Part shown: positions 21,664 to 33,560 of the stretch, in pieces
How the letters are laid out: every line of letters starts with the position of its first letter
Numbering within the stretch: the stretch's first letter is position 1
DNA from: Opisthocomus hoazin
Taxonomy: Eukaryota; Chordata; Aves; Opisthocomiformes; Opisthocomidae
Length of the DNA: 64,000 nt
Assembly: GCF_030867145.1 (NCBI RefSeq)
Contig: NC_134415.1
Span: 13,370,417 to 13,434,416, forward strand
Reading direction: 5' to 3'
Notes under the pieces: model-generated
The model's input: only the letters and a program-made list of their open reading frames with translations
Database searches by the model: none
Told to the model about the DNA's origin: nothing
Made by a program: the position numbers and the translations under genes

Positions 21664-23675
21664 GTACGTACTTTTTCATCAGCTGTGTGAGGGAGTTTTT
21701 CTATACCACAGAGAAGTGGTTCAGGAGAAACTATGAAGAAGCCTTGGTGGGACAACTTGGTTGTTGTGTGCTGAAGGTTATGAATTCTGGAATAAAGCAA
21801 AGCTTGTCTGAGCTTTTGCTCCTATGCCCTGAATGCTCCTGATTCCAAGCATATTTGGTCTTTTGCTTTCTTTTTGCTACTGGAGAATTTAGATCAGCGT
21901 AGACAGAGCACAGGTATTGCTAGCTGGACTGTTAACTTCAAAACTGTGAGTGGGAGTAAGCGCAAGCAAAACCAAGCCAACAAAACTTGCACTTGGCCAC
22001 TGCCCATATGATGTGAATTTGTCCTCTAACTCTTACTTCCAAAGTAGACAGAACATCGTACCTGTTTTTAATCTGCCCAACTGTTTCTCTGATTTTCAGA
22101 CAGATTGTTTTTTCAAGTCAAATGCAGATCTGTACTTCACATCACTTTCTGCACTGTTTGTCATGACTGTTTTAAGGCTTTAATCAGCACCTGAATTTAT
22201 GGACTATTTTCCGTGTGGGTGTGTGTTCTGTGGACAACGAAGTTGCACAGGTTAACGCTAACTTCGAGTACCTCTGGTCCAATGTGTCAAGCCATTAGTC
22301 TATTAATACAGGGTATTTCTAGTGACTGTACGACTGCCTTTCGGTCCAAATGTGTTTGAAAGTCCTTGGAGTAGCAGAGAAGATTGGAAATTTAACTGGA
22401 TTTAAAGGAAATCTGAAACAAAGCCAAGTTGTCTGAGTTACCATAGGTCTTTCTAAAGATTCGATGCTTGTGAGCAAGAGGAAAGGTGAATTGTGTGGCA
22501 GACTGGCAGGGAGTGTAGTCATAGCAAGTGCTGGATCTGGGAGAGGAGATAGCTTTGGGGCTGAGGGCTTTGGTTATTTTTCCCTAGCTGTGCGGCTAAA
22601 AAAAGTGTCTATAAAGCAATGCGCTCCCTTGTGATGCTCACTTCTTTGTTTTCTTTTCAGGTACAACTTTGTTGGTGGTGTAAAGCTCCCTGTTTCTGTT
22701 ATGTGGCATTTTGTAAGCAGGCGAAAGGATAGCCCGTGATCTTTTGTTGTATAGCTTTAGTGCAGGAGTCTTCACGTGCTCGTCTCTCTGCGCTAGCAGT
22801 CAGTGTTGTCCTGGGACGTGTTGCAGGTGCTGACAGGTCTGTCTTCGCTTTGTCCTAAAGCCGCATGCAGAGCGCTTTGCCTGTGCAAGAGCAGTGTGCA
22901 CGTCTCCCTTTAGCTGGAGCTGGCTTTTCATCTAACAAGCTGCTGTTCTCTTTGCCATTGCTTTAGGCTGGCTTTTAAAATTTTTGTTCACATTCCTAGA
23001 TGTGCTGGTGTGCATCTAAAACTGCTTCTACTTTATCGGGTGGTTATTTTTGTTCTAAGTGAGGACTAGTGTGCGGTTGACCAAGCCGCTCTCTCGCTTC
23101 AACACTTTCCAGAAGTGTTTCCTTCACATGGAAGTGGTGCGTCTGCCATGCAACTCGGCTGTTGCCTCGTCTGACGTACAGCCATGATTTATCCTAAAAG
23201 CTGTTTGGCAAAGAAGGCATCGATGGTATCACAGAGCTGATGGGCTGTGAGCAGTGGGAGAACTCAACTTAGTTTTGTCCTTCAGTCCCTTCAACATGAT
23301 GAAGTTTCTTGCATGTGACTAATTTTTTCTGTTTTCTTGGAGTTCGTTATTTCTAAGCAGGAAATGGACATTGGTAGGCTGTAATACTAGAATGCAGCAT
23401 TGAAGTTGAAGTTAATTCAGTGAAATAACCACAGGAAATCTAGTAAATGGAAGGCAGCAACAGATTTTTGTACAGGCCTCCCGTTCCGTTCCTTTCCCCC
23501 CCCCCCATCCCCCTCCTTTTGCTGTGATTGGGAAACAATGCTCTTTTTGAAGTCTTATGATCCTGTATTTACTTTCTTGTTTGTGCCGTGCTAATTCTTC
23601 TTGTGCCTTCACCTCGGAGTGATTTCTATTTAGCTTGTCAAACAGCTTCACTATTAACTTGTAGTTTTCCTGTAG

Positions 23676-23856
23676 GTAACTGCTATAGAACCCATCACTA
23701 ATCACGGAGGACCCAGTGTCAGCACTCGGCACCTTCACCAGAGCCTGCAGTGGCTCTTTGGAGTGGCAGCAGTGGCTACAGATGTTGGTCATCTGCTTCT
23801 GGTTGACCTTTGTTTGGATGATTTATCTTGCAAACAGAATGAGCTAGAAGCATCAG
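23676..23856 (+). CDS. AHCTF1-like: Copy B exon 3, beta-propeller
   Basis: A 181-bp exon, codons 126-186, with [20 protein letters not shown]. Acceptor 'cctgtag', donor 'gtaagc'. Confidence 0.93.
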
Positions 23857-24567
23857 GTAAGCCTGCAGTTTTAAAACTTGCGTTTACCAGTAAGACAACG
23901 TGTGTCTTTGCAATAAACAACAGGCATCCCGCTTTGAAGGCAGGAGCGTGCAGCCATTCACGACTGCTGGTTACAGATGGCGGGCTGTCATCGTACAGTC
24001 CTGAACCGATTAAAACGGGAGTGGCTTAACACTCCTTCTAATGCTGTAAGCGCCTCCCTGCTGCCAAGGTCCCTCCGTCAGGATGATTCTTGCCAGTGAG
24101 GTGTAGGAGTTTTACCATGTGAGTCGTGCAGCTGCCTGATAGGCGGTTGTGTCAGAGGTGGCCTATTTCTCGGGAAAGTGCTGCTGCTTCTGTTAATTGA
24201 GTTGGGGCAAATTTTAGGCTTGTTTTTTAAAATAGATCTGACTGCTCAAAAATGGCGCCTTTGGATGAATAATTTGAAATAGCCCCATCAGGAGGCCCGA
24301 ACTCCTGATTTACAGAGTCCAAGAAGAATTTGTCTATGAAGGTTAGACTTTTACCTGGTTTTGAAATAGGAGTGAGAATACCTGTCCGATCGGAGAGTTC
24401 TTCTGTTCTTTGAAGATGACCAAAAGGGAAGTGGCAAAGAAGTGTTGCATAAGTGGGTATTTTGCCTGGGATGGTAGAATGAGATTCTACGTGTTGTCAC
24501 GTCAGTGTTGAACATGCAATGTAAATGGCATAACACATTCATTTGTTGCGTGGTTCTGTGTGCATAG

Positions 24568-24775
24568 GTCTAGAAGTTGTCAGTAGAATTCCTGCTGAAG
24601 TTCCACAGAGAAGAGAAGCTGCGACCAGAGAAGGGAGCCATCTCTGTTTCCAACTACAAAATCCTTCAGGATCAGCAATATCAAGCCTGTGCTACATCAG
24701 CAGAAGCAATCAGCTCGTTGTGGGTTTTTCGGATGGCTACCTGTCACTATGGAATATGAAAACTTTGAAGAGGGA
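24568..24775 (+). CDS. AHCTF1-like: Copy B exon 4, beta-propeller
   Basis: A 208-bp exon, codons 186-255, with [11 protein letters not shown] and [20 protein letters not shown], a WD-like blade end. Donor 'gtaagt'. Confidence 0.93.
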
Positions 24776-25205
24776 GTAAGTAGGCCTTTACCCTTGGCCA
24801 TGCCTGGAGGTGCAGAGGTCTGTTTGTAGCTGTTGTAAATTTGTTTACAAAAGATAAACAAGATATGTTGCATTTCAAATTGAATATTTATGTATGCTAC
24901 AAGAATAGCAATAACCTTTTGCTTGGCAACTGAAGGGATCAGTTATGTTGCATATCCTCAGGCAGAGGAGGACATAAATCCAGGTTATTGTGTTAGATGG
25001 ACAGTAATTTCCTCACCTCTTGACTGTTGCCTAAAAAGTAGTAGCTACCTTGACTCACTTGTTTGAGATGGAAGTCTGACTATCTGTTCGTTGAGGACAA
25101 GCATGTAAGGTGCTGTTTTCTGAGGAGATGCTTCTACCCTTCTACAAACAGTAGGGTCACTTTTTCTATTTTTTTTCTTTGTTTTTTTTTTCCTTAACTC
25201 TGTAG

Positions 25206-25322
25206 GCACCACTCTCAGCTCGAAGGAGGAAGGATTCCTGTCTATGCTGTCACGTTTCAAGAGCCTGAGAATGATCCTCGCAATTGTTGCTATTTGTGGG
25301 CTGTTCAGTCTACACAAGAAAG
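25206..25322 (+). CDS. AHCTF1-like: Copy B exon 5, beta-propeller
   Basis: A 117-bp exon with [20 protein letters not shown]. It joins exon 4 in phase (GA|G). A poly-T-rich tract precedes the acceptor. Confidence 0.93.
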
Positions 25323-26125
25323 GTGAATAAAAACTTTCTATGAGTCACTGTTGGTTTTTTTTTTTAAATATTTCTTCACATACAGTTGATACATGTGCAT
25401 TTGTTTTGTTTCTTTAGTTGTGCAGGAGATTCTCTCGGGTATGTAATGTGTTATGACGCAATTTTTACAGGATTGACCAGACATGAAGGGTGAGCTGATA
25501 GTTCATGCCTTCTGGAAGAAGGCAAAGCAACAGTGGCTGTATGTTTGTGCTCGCCTTCTTAATGGCGTTCCTTTGTTTCTTGATGACTGCTTCATGATCT
25601 GTTTGATATTTGCACCATGGTATTAAAATAGCATTAGATGGCCGTTCAGCAGAAAAGTCAGTGGTTTCGTGCAGGGCTAACGAATGGAATTGGTGTGTGA
25701 AGGGCTCAGTGTATGCAAGAGAGGGACTGGAACTTGCTGGGAAGGGAAGGAAGAAGAGGAGAAAGATCTCTCTCTCCTTCAGCATCAGCAAGCTATTGAA
25801 TCAGCTCAGCTGTTCATAGAGTGAGAATCTTTTAAAGTTTGACTTTAAAGCAGTTTTGATCAAGAACTCTGCCCTGTGAAGAGCAAGTTCCAGCAATGTG
25901 GAGTCCATGCAAGAGGTTAAGGCTTTCAAATTGCATGGTTAGCATTGGCCCCTGCAGCTGTTAGTGTCAACACTGCCTTCTTCATGTTTTAGTGGCTAAG
26001 TGTGAGCAATTACCAATTATGGGAAGCAGTGTTTTTCTTTTGAGCAAGAGCCTGCTACGAAGAAATGAAAACGAGAACTATAAAGCAGCTTTGTAATCAA
26101 ATGTCATCGTTTATACCTTTTTCAG

Positions 26126-26210
26126 TGAAGGTGATGTTGTGAGTTTGCATCTGTTGCAGTTAGCATTTGGTGAGAGAAAACTCCTGGCATCAGGACAAGT
26201 CATGTATGAG
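26126..26210 (+). CDS. AHCTF1-like: Copy B exon 6, beta-propeller
   Basis: An 85-bp exon with [20 protein letters not shown]. Acceptor 'ttttcag', donor 'gtaaga'. Confidence 0.92.
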
Positions 26211-27908
26211 GTAAGACGTGCATGTATGCAAAAAGACGAAAAGAGTCATTTTCTCTAAGTGAGTAGCAGTTAACTTGTCAGGGTAAATCTTTACCATCAA
26301 AATTCAGAGATGTCTAGCAAGAACAAATAATCTTTTGCTGAGTCTTCTTGGGGCATGGCCTTTGTTCTTTCCTAAAATACGGTCCTATATCTTTTGGTTT
26401 ATATTCTTGTTTTTCTTTTGCTCTCTGTTAACTGGAGTTCAGATGAAATGTACCTGCAGTGTCTCTTCAGTGTTGATCCTGAAAGTTAGTCGCTATACAG
26501 GTAGCTCGTTCTACTTTTTGGCTGGGTTACCTGTGACATCTCCTCTTAAAGCCAGCAAGAGAAGTCAAGACAGAACAACAGTGGTATGATTTGGTCCAAA
26601 GAGGATACATAAATTTTTAGAACTGGCTCCAAAGATGTTGTGTTTAAAATAGAGAGGAGGTATCATTATATCTCAGCTATCAAACAGACTGAAGATGCAT
26701 CTGTGTAACGTCTAATTCCATTCAGTAGTATGCTTGAAACTCTTCCGTAATCAGTCAGAGCAATTCTTTCCTCCTGTTTTGATACTTTCTCTTGCATATT
26801 CTCAGTAGGTACGGAACGAAATAGGGGCGACTCTTGTCTCATAGTTCTCTGTTTTTATAGGGACTGTGTGCTTTCTTTAATTTTGGGGATGAGATGAAGT
26901 TTTGACCTTGGTCCTTGCATATAGGACAGGTCTTTCCTCATTTGTAAATGTTGCTTTTGAATAGAGAAAGGTTTGGTGTTTGGAAAAGGTGGTGTTTCTT
27001 TAAAAGGCATTGTCTCTCATGGCACCAAGGTGTAAATATCTTCAAGTGATTCCGCAGGTTCTAAATGTGGATGTCATCTCTTTATGGGCATTTTTTTCTG
27101 ACATAAATATACAGGGCTCTGGAGGCACAGAGCACCCTGACTGGGTTTTTAGTTGTAAAAGGGCTTTTGTTGCAGTGCACTTCTGCATCTCTTGTAGTGT
27201 CCTGTAAGGCCTTTGGCAGGTTGATAGGACGAAGTGCCTTTAATATTTCTTCAGTTTCATTTTTGAACTTCTGCTTTGCTTTATGCTCTTTTAAAAGTTC
27301 TTTGTAAGTACAGTCTTTGCAGTGGCCAAGACAAGACCTTGTAGTGTGGGCTGCTTTGCAAGAAAACCCGGTTGCCTATAGCCCTTCCTCTCGTGGGTAT
27401 TTTATTCTGTCTCGACACTTTAATGTTAAAATGTGGGACCTTTTCCTAGTTGGCAATTCTTTGCCTTGGTCATCTTCCTTTCCTGAACAAGATTTGCCGA
27501 GTGTCCGTTTTCACCTCTGAGGGCTGAAATGTTTCAGCAGCTTTTAAATGTGTGTCTGCTAGAAATTCCCCTTGGTGCTCTTTTAGAAAGGCACCCAAAG
27601 TGATCAAATTAGGTTCTTGCGTTTGTGACCGGCGACATATTCGATTTGTACGTGTCTCTCCCTTTTCCTCCTTTACCCTTCCTCTGGTGGGAGGGTGAGG
27701 TCTTAATAGAGCGTCTGCCACTGAGTTTATTGCCGCCCTGCTTTAAGTGGTGACAGGGAGTTTCTCTTTGCCATCAGAAATAAGCTCGTGGGGAATATAC
27801 AATATAGTAAGCATTTTCTATTAGATAGATACGTTCTTTGCTATTTCGGTATAATGTATGTTCTCACCTCAACGGGCCCTTTTCTCTCTTCTTTTATTTT
27901 TTCCTCAG

Positions 27909-28059
27909 GGTTTGGAATACTGTGACGAAAGGTACAGTTTAGATCTCACGGATGGAGTCTTTCCCTTGAGAGGGCAGATCAGCAATACCAAGCTACTCAG
28001 CTGTCAGACTGTGGAAAAATTTTGCAACCGTGTTGACAGAGAGGAGAGCGTTAATGAAG
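27909..28059 (+). CDS. AHCTF1-like: Copy B exon 7, beta-propeller
   Basis: A 151-bp exon starting [20 protein letters not shown]. Donor 'gtgtgt' at 28060. Confidence 0.92.
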
Positions 28060-28404
28060 GTGTGTTGTGACGTCCATGTGTGGTTATTCTAAAAGAAATG
28101 GTGTTGGAATCTAAGCAATGAATTCTGTTCTGTACCCGAGTCCAAAAGTCTTAAATATCAGTAGAGACATGCTTGTTTGGGTTATTTAAAAAGAAAAATT
28201 GGGTGCTAAAGTTGTGTGGGACTTCTTTAAAGGAAAAAATAAGTTTCCTTGTATGCTGGCTGACATGCTATAGCCATGTATGGTGGGGTCATCTGTATAA
28301 TGCTGGCCAGTCGTTTTCTTCCTCCAGCTGTCATCTTGGAGGCATGAGAGAATTTCCTCCTTTGCTTAGGAACGCTACCTGATTTTTTTTCCCCTGTTGA
28401 AACA

Positions 28405-28897
28405 GGGCAGCTGGTTACAAGGGGTGTTCCTCAGGGCTCAGTATCAGGGCGAGTTCTGTTTAATATCTCTGTCAGTTGTCCGCACGAGGGGAACGAGTGC
28501 ATCCTCAGTGAGTCTCCAGATGACACTAAGGTGGGTGGGAATGTTGATCTGCTTGAGGGTAGGGAGGGTCTCCAGAGGGGTCTGGACAGGCTGGATCTAT
28601 AGGCTGAGGCCAATTGCATGAGATTCAACACGGCCAAGTGCCGGGTCGTGTGCTTGGGTCACAACAACCGTGTGTAATGCTTCAGGCTTGGGGCAGAGTG
28701 TCTGGAAAGCTGCCTGGAGGAAAAGGACCTGGGAGTGTCGGTCGAGAGTCAGGTGAGTATGAGCTGGCCATGTGCCCAGGTGGCCAAGAAGGCCAACGGC
28801 CTCCTGGCTTGTAGCAGAAATAGTGTGGCCAGCAGCAGCAGGGTAGTGATCAGCCCCGTGTACTGGGCCCTGGTGAGGCCTCACCTTGAAGTGTGTC
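28405..28897 (+). mobile_element. CR1 fragment in intron 7
   Basis: Mid-part of the CR1 reverse transcriptase region on the + strand: GVPQGS-type sequence at the start, then RFNTAKCR-like and QVAKKANG-like stretches. Several stops and frame breaks, truncated at both ends. Confidence 0.85.
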
Positions 28898-29303
28898 CGA
28901 TAATCATCTGTATGCTTTCTAAAAGTAGCAATGTATGTGTTCCAAGCATATTTTGTTTTGCCAAACTGGTCATCTAGCTAAAGGTCGCTTGATCAGCTCT
29001 TCATGTATGGAACACTTAAGCAGCTAATAACTGTGTATTTGCTTTGGCTTGGAACCGATGCAGTCTGAACAAGAAGAAGGGGCAATATGACTGAACCTTA
29101 TCACAGAGCTGTTTGCTAGTCCGTAATTTTGTTTTAATTAATCTTTTTAATTGCGAAATGATTTAATGATTTAACTCATCTTAGGAATTGCTGTGTTTCA
29201 CGAGTGCTAAAACAGAACAAAGCCAAGCCAGAAAGTGGTGTTTTAAAACGATCAGCTATCTCATATTTTCTACCTCTAAGAACCAATGTCTTGTCTTTTA
29301 CAG

Positions 29304-29436
29304 TAATATCTCCTGAAACCAGTGTATCAGTCTTCAGCTGGCAAGTGAATATGGATGGTCAGGGAAAACCATCCACTTATTTGGGTGTGTTTGACATTAA
29401 TCGCTGGTGTCATGCTCAAATGCCGGATCCATTAAG
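29304..29436 (+). CDS. AHCTF1-like: Copy B exon 8, beta-propeller
   Basis: A 133-bp exon with [20 protein letters not shown] and [16 protein letters not shown]. Donor 'gtagat' is slightly weak. Confidence 0.92.
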
Positions 29437-29524
29437 GTAGATTTTTTATGGAGTTGTTTTCCATACCCCTACCAAGAAGTCGTTTGAAAGGTGGCGTGTA
29501 GCTTATGCACTTGTTTTCTTGAAG

Positions 29525-29706
29525 GCCAGAAGAATTCCTTGATGACTGCCCCTATTTTGCACTGTGGTCACTGGATGCTGTAATAAGCATGACGTCTCCA
29601 AACCTCATTTTGGATATTCTGGTACACGAGCGGAGTCTAAGTCGGGGAGTTCCGCCTTCTTATCCACCACCTGAGCAGTTTTTTCATCCAAGCACCTATA
29701 ATTTTG
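29525..29706 (+). CDS. AHCTF1-like: Copy B exon 9, end of beta-propeller
   Basis: A 182-bp exon with [10 protein letters not shown] and [20 protein letters not shown], a very conserved ELYS stretch. Only 88 bp of intron separate it from exon 8. Confidence 0.93.
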
Positions 29707-30175
29707 GTAGGTATTTCACTGCTTTTAATAGTGATGAGCTTCAGTGGAGGTCAGGTGCCATTTATTGGTTCTCATGTTCTTTGTTTGTCACTCAAAAGGC
29801 AAACCAAAACCCAGCAACCTCCCCCCCAGCCAACTCTGATTATGTTGTAGTGAGAAGGCATTTAATGTTGTGAAACCTGTCTGGGAGTCTGCTGAGTTTT
29901 GGGGTTTGGTGCTTTTGTAATGTAGCCTGTGAAGTGGGGATGGTGATAAAATGAAATGGCTTTGAACTGAAGCTCAAAGTGCAGCACCGCTGCAGCGCTA
30001 GAGATGAAATTTCCTCAGGCAGTAATGATTTTTTTGGACAAGTTTGGAAGCGATCAGATGAAGCAAATGGGTGCTCAGTTCTCACCTTCCAGATGCTGCG
30101 ATTTCAGAAATGTAAACTGGCCATGACATAACAGTGAGAGTATGGAAGGCTGTCAAACTTTCATTGTTTCTGCAG

Positions 30176-30237
30176 ATGGTACGTGCTTGCTGAGCTCCGG
30201 AGTTGTTCACGTGACTTGCACCGGCTTCAAGAAGGAG
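30176..30237 (+). CDS. AHCTF1-like: Copy B exon 10
   Basis: A 62-bp exon with CLLSSGVVHVTCTGFKKE. Acceptor 'tttctgcag'. Ends in phase 0 at 'gtgatc'. Confidence 0.9.
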
Positions 30238-30838
30238 GTGATCTTTTACTGTTTCTTTCTGGAGAATGTCAAGAGACGTGCCTTTTCTAGGTTTTCTGTT
30301 GCACTGCTTTCAGTGTCAGAGAGCACTCTCTGCTCGTCCTGCCCATCCACACGCACCATTGCAGTTATATCCCTCCAGTTTGATGCAAAGGGTAATGTTT
30401 TATGCCAGTATTTCTGGCATAAATCAGCTTCTGCACAAACAAGCATGGAAAGGGTCTTCCAAAGTGTGATTTCAAGTTGTGTGTTAGTTTTAGCTTATCT
30501 AGAGTGTAGTTTGTGCCAATGGTGAGGGAAAAAGTAAGGCCTGTGTATTGACAGAGAAGCTAGGAGATACTTAATAAAGCATTGCAAGGGCTGATGTTTG
30601 GTGTTACGGGGCTTGCTTTGATAAACTGTAACTGTCAGACTGGCTGCCTACACTCTGTGAGACTCTAGGTAGTAATGCTTACTCAGATTGCTAACCTGAA
30701 GCATATAACTGATGCAAGCTTTCTGAACAGTGTAACAAGTGTGAGTGAACACTTACATTCTTTCTCTTAGTGGTTCTCCAGAACCTGCGTGATTAAATAA
30801 AAAGGTTGTCCTAATCTGTATTTTGACTGATGTTTCAG

Positions 30839-30967
30839 ACCTTGAATTTTCTAAACAAATCTGGTCCTTCAATAAGCGAAGCCATTCATGAGAGCTACAA
30901 CAGGTGCCTTGTAGCTGGCTTGCTCTCTCCAACAGTGGTGGATGTCGAGCCATCCAGTTTGAGTCAG
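30839..30967 (+). CDS. AHCTF1-like: Copy B exon 11, last propeller-side exon
   Basis: A 129-bp phase 0-0 exon with LNKSGPSISEAIHESYNRCL and ending in PSSLSQ. In normal ELYS the next residues begin the central helical region. Here that region does not follow. Confidence 0.92.
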
Positions 30968-31708
30968 GTGAGTGCGTATCAGGGAGTCAAGGGGGAGCTA
31001 CATCCGTCTAGTCTGAGAGGGCCGTAGAGGCTACGAGACATGGTCATCTGATTTCCATTATCTTTGCCAGTTGCATTGAAATGCAGGTGTTGACTTTAGT
31101 TAGCAGAAGTAGTAGTAGTCTTAGATCCGTCCTATGGAGTTTGACTGGGAACAGCCCTACCAGAGCTGTCTTTAGAGACCCGTCTGTTAGTTCTGTGCCA
31201 CAGGTCCGCACAAGGAAGCGTGCAGTCAGTGCTGGTCATGCACAACTAAAAGCATCTTTCCCTCAGAACAACCTCCCATCCTGTCAGGTTCCCAAAGCGT
31301 TAGGTTCCGTGCGGTAGCTGTCGATGTGAGTGTCTCAGACGGATGAGAGCTGTTGCAAACAGGAGCTTGCTGCAGTGTAGGTGATCATTGGCTTCCAAGG
31401 AAGTGGGCTGTGGTAAACAATTGTCAGCTCTACCTGACAATTTCATCACTGCTTCCCCTCACGTTTCCTTCATCAGCAGGCTTTTCTGCAGCCTCTCAAA
31501 GCAGGCCTTCACCTCTGTAGCCTTTGCCTTGTGCTGCATTAGCCCCATTGGCTCCTCTTAGAGAACCTGCTGCTGTTCTGTGCGGTGGACGTGTTTCACT
31601 ATACGTGTAGGGGACATTTCTTCACTACTTAGAAATAGCACAGTTAGTTCTGCGCGATGAAATTCCTGGAATTAGTTAACTTTTTGCTTTGTGCTTTTCC
31701 TTCATCAG
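30968..31708 (+). other. Short intron spanning the site of the lost central exons
   Basis: 741 bp with GT at the left and 'ttcatcag' at the right. I see no exon of the ELYS helical domain in it. It must contain or equal the deletion junction relative to a full AHCTF1 gene. No transposon is recognisable at the junction. Confidence 0.7.
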
Positions 31709-31856
31709 AATGATCGTGATCCTCGCTTGGGAGAGAGAGCAGCTGCCAGACATTCCCTATTAGAGCAGTACGGCAAGATCCTTCCCAGAGCTCAAAGGAA
31801 GCTGGCTGTAGAGAGAGCCAAGCCTTACCATTTGCCTTCATCAGCCTTAAGAGAAG
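31709..31856 (+). CDS. AHCTF1-like: Copy B exon 12, start of ELYS tail
   Basis: A 148-bp exon starting [20 protein letters not shown] and continuing through [12 protein letters not shown]. This conserved stretch follows the helical domain in ELYS. It starts in phase 0, matching exon 11. Confidence 0.92.
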
Positions 31857-31941
31857 GTAATTTTTAGGGGGGGACTATGATGGGCAACTAACCATCACTT
31901 TGATGACCCCAGACTGATATGTTTTCCCTCTTGCTTTACAG

Positions 31942-32086
31942 TTGCAAGACCAAAGATTTTATCAACCACAGCAAAACTAGCTAACGCAGGAAAACTGCAT
32001 TCAATGTCAACTTGTAATGTATTGTCCAACATCAGAGAAGTGTGGGTAGCAAATGAGCAGAAGACCAGTTTCTCACCCTGTGATAG
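31942..32086 (+). CDS. AHCTF1-like: Copy B exon 13
   Basis: A 145-bp exon with NVLSNIREVWVANEQKTSF. Ends in phase 2 (AG|). In other vertebrates I expect more sequence between this and the next exon. The phases still match, so a whole exon may have been lost or may go unseen. Confidence 0.88.
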
Positions 32087-32665
32087 GTAAGCAGCCTTTT
32101 AACAAAGTTCAGTCTTGAGGCATGTGTTTGGAGACAGAGAGAGAGAGAGAAAGAGAAATCCATTTGAATTAGGTTAGTGTTTTGGAGGGAAGGTGCACCT
32201 GAATAAAGCTTTGTTTGTCTGTTTTACACATAGAATATATAACATATAAGAATCAATACATCAGAAGTAATATGTCTCGAGAGAGAGTTTTTCTGCTACG
32301 ATAATCTTTTTTGTGCAGAGTTATGCAATGCATTTGTTGGAACTCCAGTTACAAAATATTCACAAAAAAGTTCCAGGTAGAGTAGATCGACAGAACAAAT
32401 ATTTCAGAGAGGTCTTGCTACTCATGTGTGGATATATATATCTGTGTGTGTGTATGTACACTTCTTGTGTTTGCAATGTCTGCTGTTTGCATGTGGTTTT
32501 GTACCTGTTCAAGAGAAGGTCAATTTAGGGACACGGCTAAGTGGAGGGTTTGAAGAGGTCCCAGCATTGAAATGTAGATGCATTTTCTTCTGACAGCAGA
32601 ATGACATCACTTGAGCAACTTGTAATTGGATTGCTCTTGCCTCAGAGGCAGTGCTTTAGGAAATG

Positions 32666-33140
32666 ACAGAACGGTTTGGGTTGGAAGGGACCTTCAAGAT
32701 CCTCTAGTTCCAGCCGCTGCACCATGGGCAGGGGCACCCTGCGCTAGAGCGGGTTGCTCAAAGCCCTGTCCAGCCTGGCCTTGAACGCTGCCACGGAGGG
32801 GGCATCCCCAGCTTCTCTGGGCAACCTGTGCCAGTGCCTCACCACCCTCATCGTCAAGAAATTCTTTCTTACACCTAATGGAAATCCTCCCCCTTTTGGT
32901 TTAAAGCCATCACCCCTTGTCCTATCACTCCAGGCCTTGTAAGCAGTCCCTCTGCAGCTTTCTTGTAGGCCCCTTTCAGGTACTGGGAGGCTGCTCTAAG
33001 GTCTGCCTGCAGCCTTCCCTTCTCCAGGCTGAACAGCTCCAACTCTCTCAGCCTTTCTTCCTAGGAGAGGTGTTCCAGCCCCCTGAGATCAAATTTGTGC
33101 CCCTTCTCTGGCCCCGCTTTGACAGGTCCATGTCCTTCCC
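32666..33140 (-). mobile_element. CR1 3'-end fragment in intron 13
   Basis: On the + strand it reads as the reverse of a CR1 3' end, starting 'acggtttgggttggaaggg' and continuing through the C-terminal coding region ('cttctctgggcaacctgtgc'). Truncated, with no intact frame. It occupies the intron where an exon may be missing. Confidence 0.88.
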
Positions 33141-33364
33141 GTGCGGGAATGATGAAGTACGAAATGTAAAGAAATCATTAACTAAAAGAAAATGCCCGTA
33201 ACTTGTTCATGGGCCTGGTACATAACCCCATCAGTGAGGGTTCACTTGGCTGTCTTCTTCATTAAGGCTATTTGTGCTATGTGTCACCACGGATTTCTTG
33301 AAACGCAGCGTTATTGTTTTCATTTTTTATTAATGTTCCAATGTTAAATTGTGTATCTGAACAG

Positions 33365-33560
33365 GCTGCTGGATTTGGTGGCTCGTCCTGTTTCTTCGTG
33401 CTCTGCAGCACAGGGTGGCAGCTGGCAGTCACCATGCACAGCTGCTCCTTCCTTCATGGCATCCAGCCCATTGAAATCCAGCATGCTCGGTTCCATCTCA
33501 CAAAACAAGTTCGCCAGAGCATCGGAGCTGAAGTTACTGGAGACTCCTCTTGTGGTTAAG
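33365..33560 (+). CDS. AHCTF1-like: Copy B exon 14
   Basis: A 196-bp exon starting RLLDLVARPVSS and ending ASELKLLETPLVVK, conserved in the ELYS tail. Donor 'gtttgt' is weaker than usual. Confidence 0.9.
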
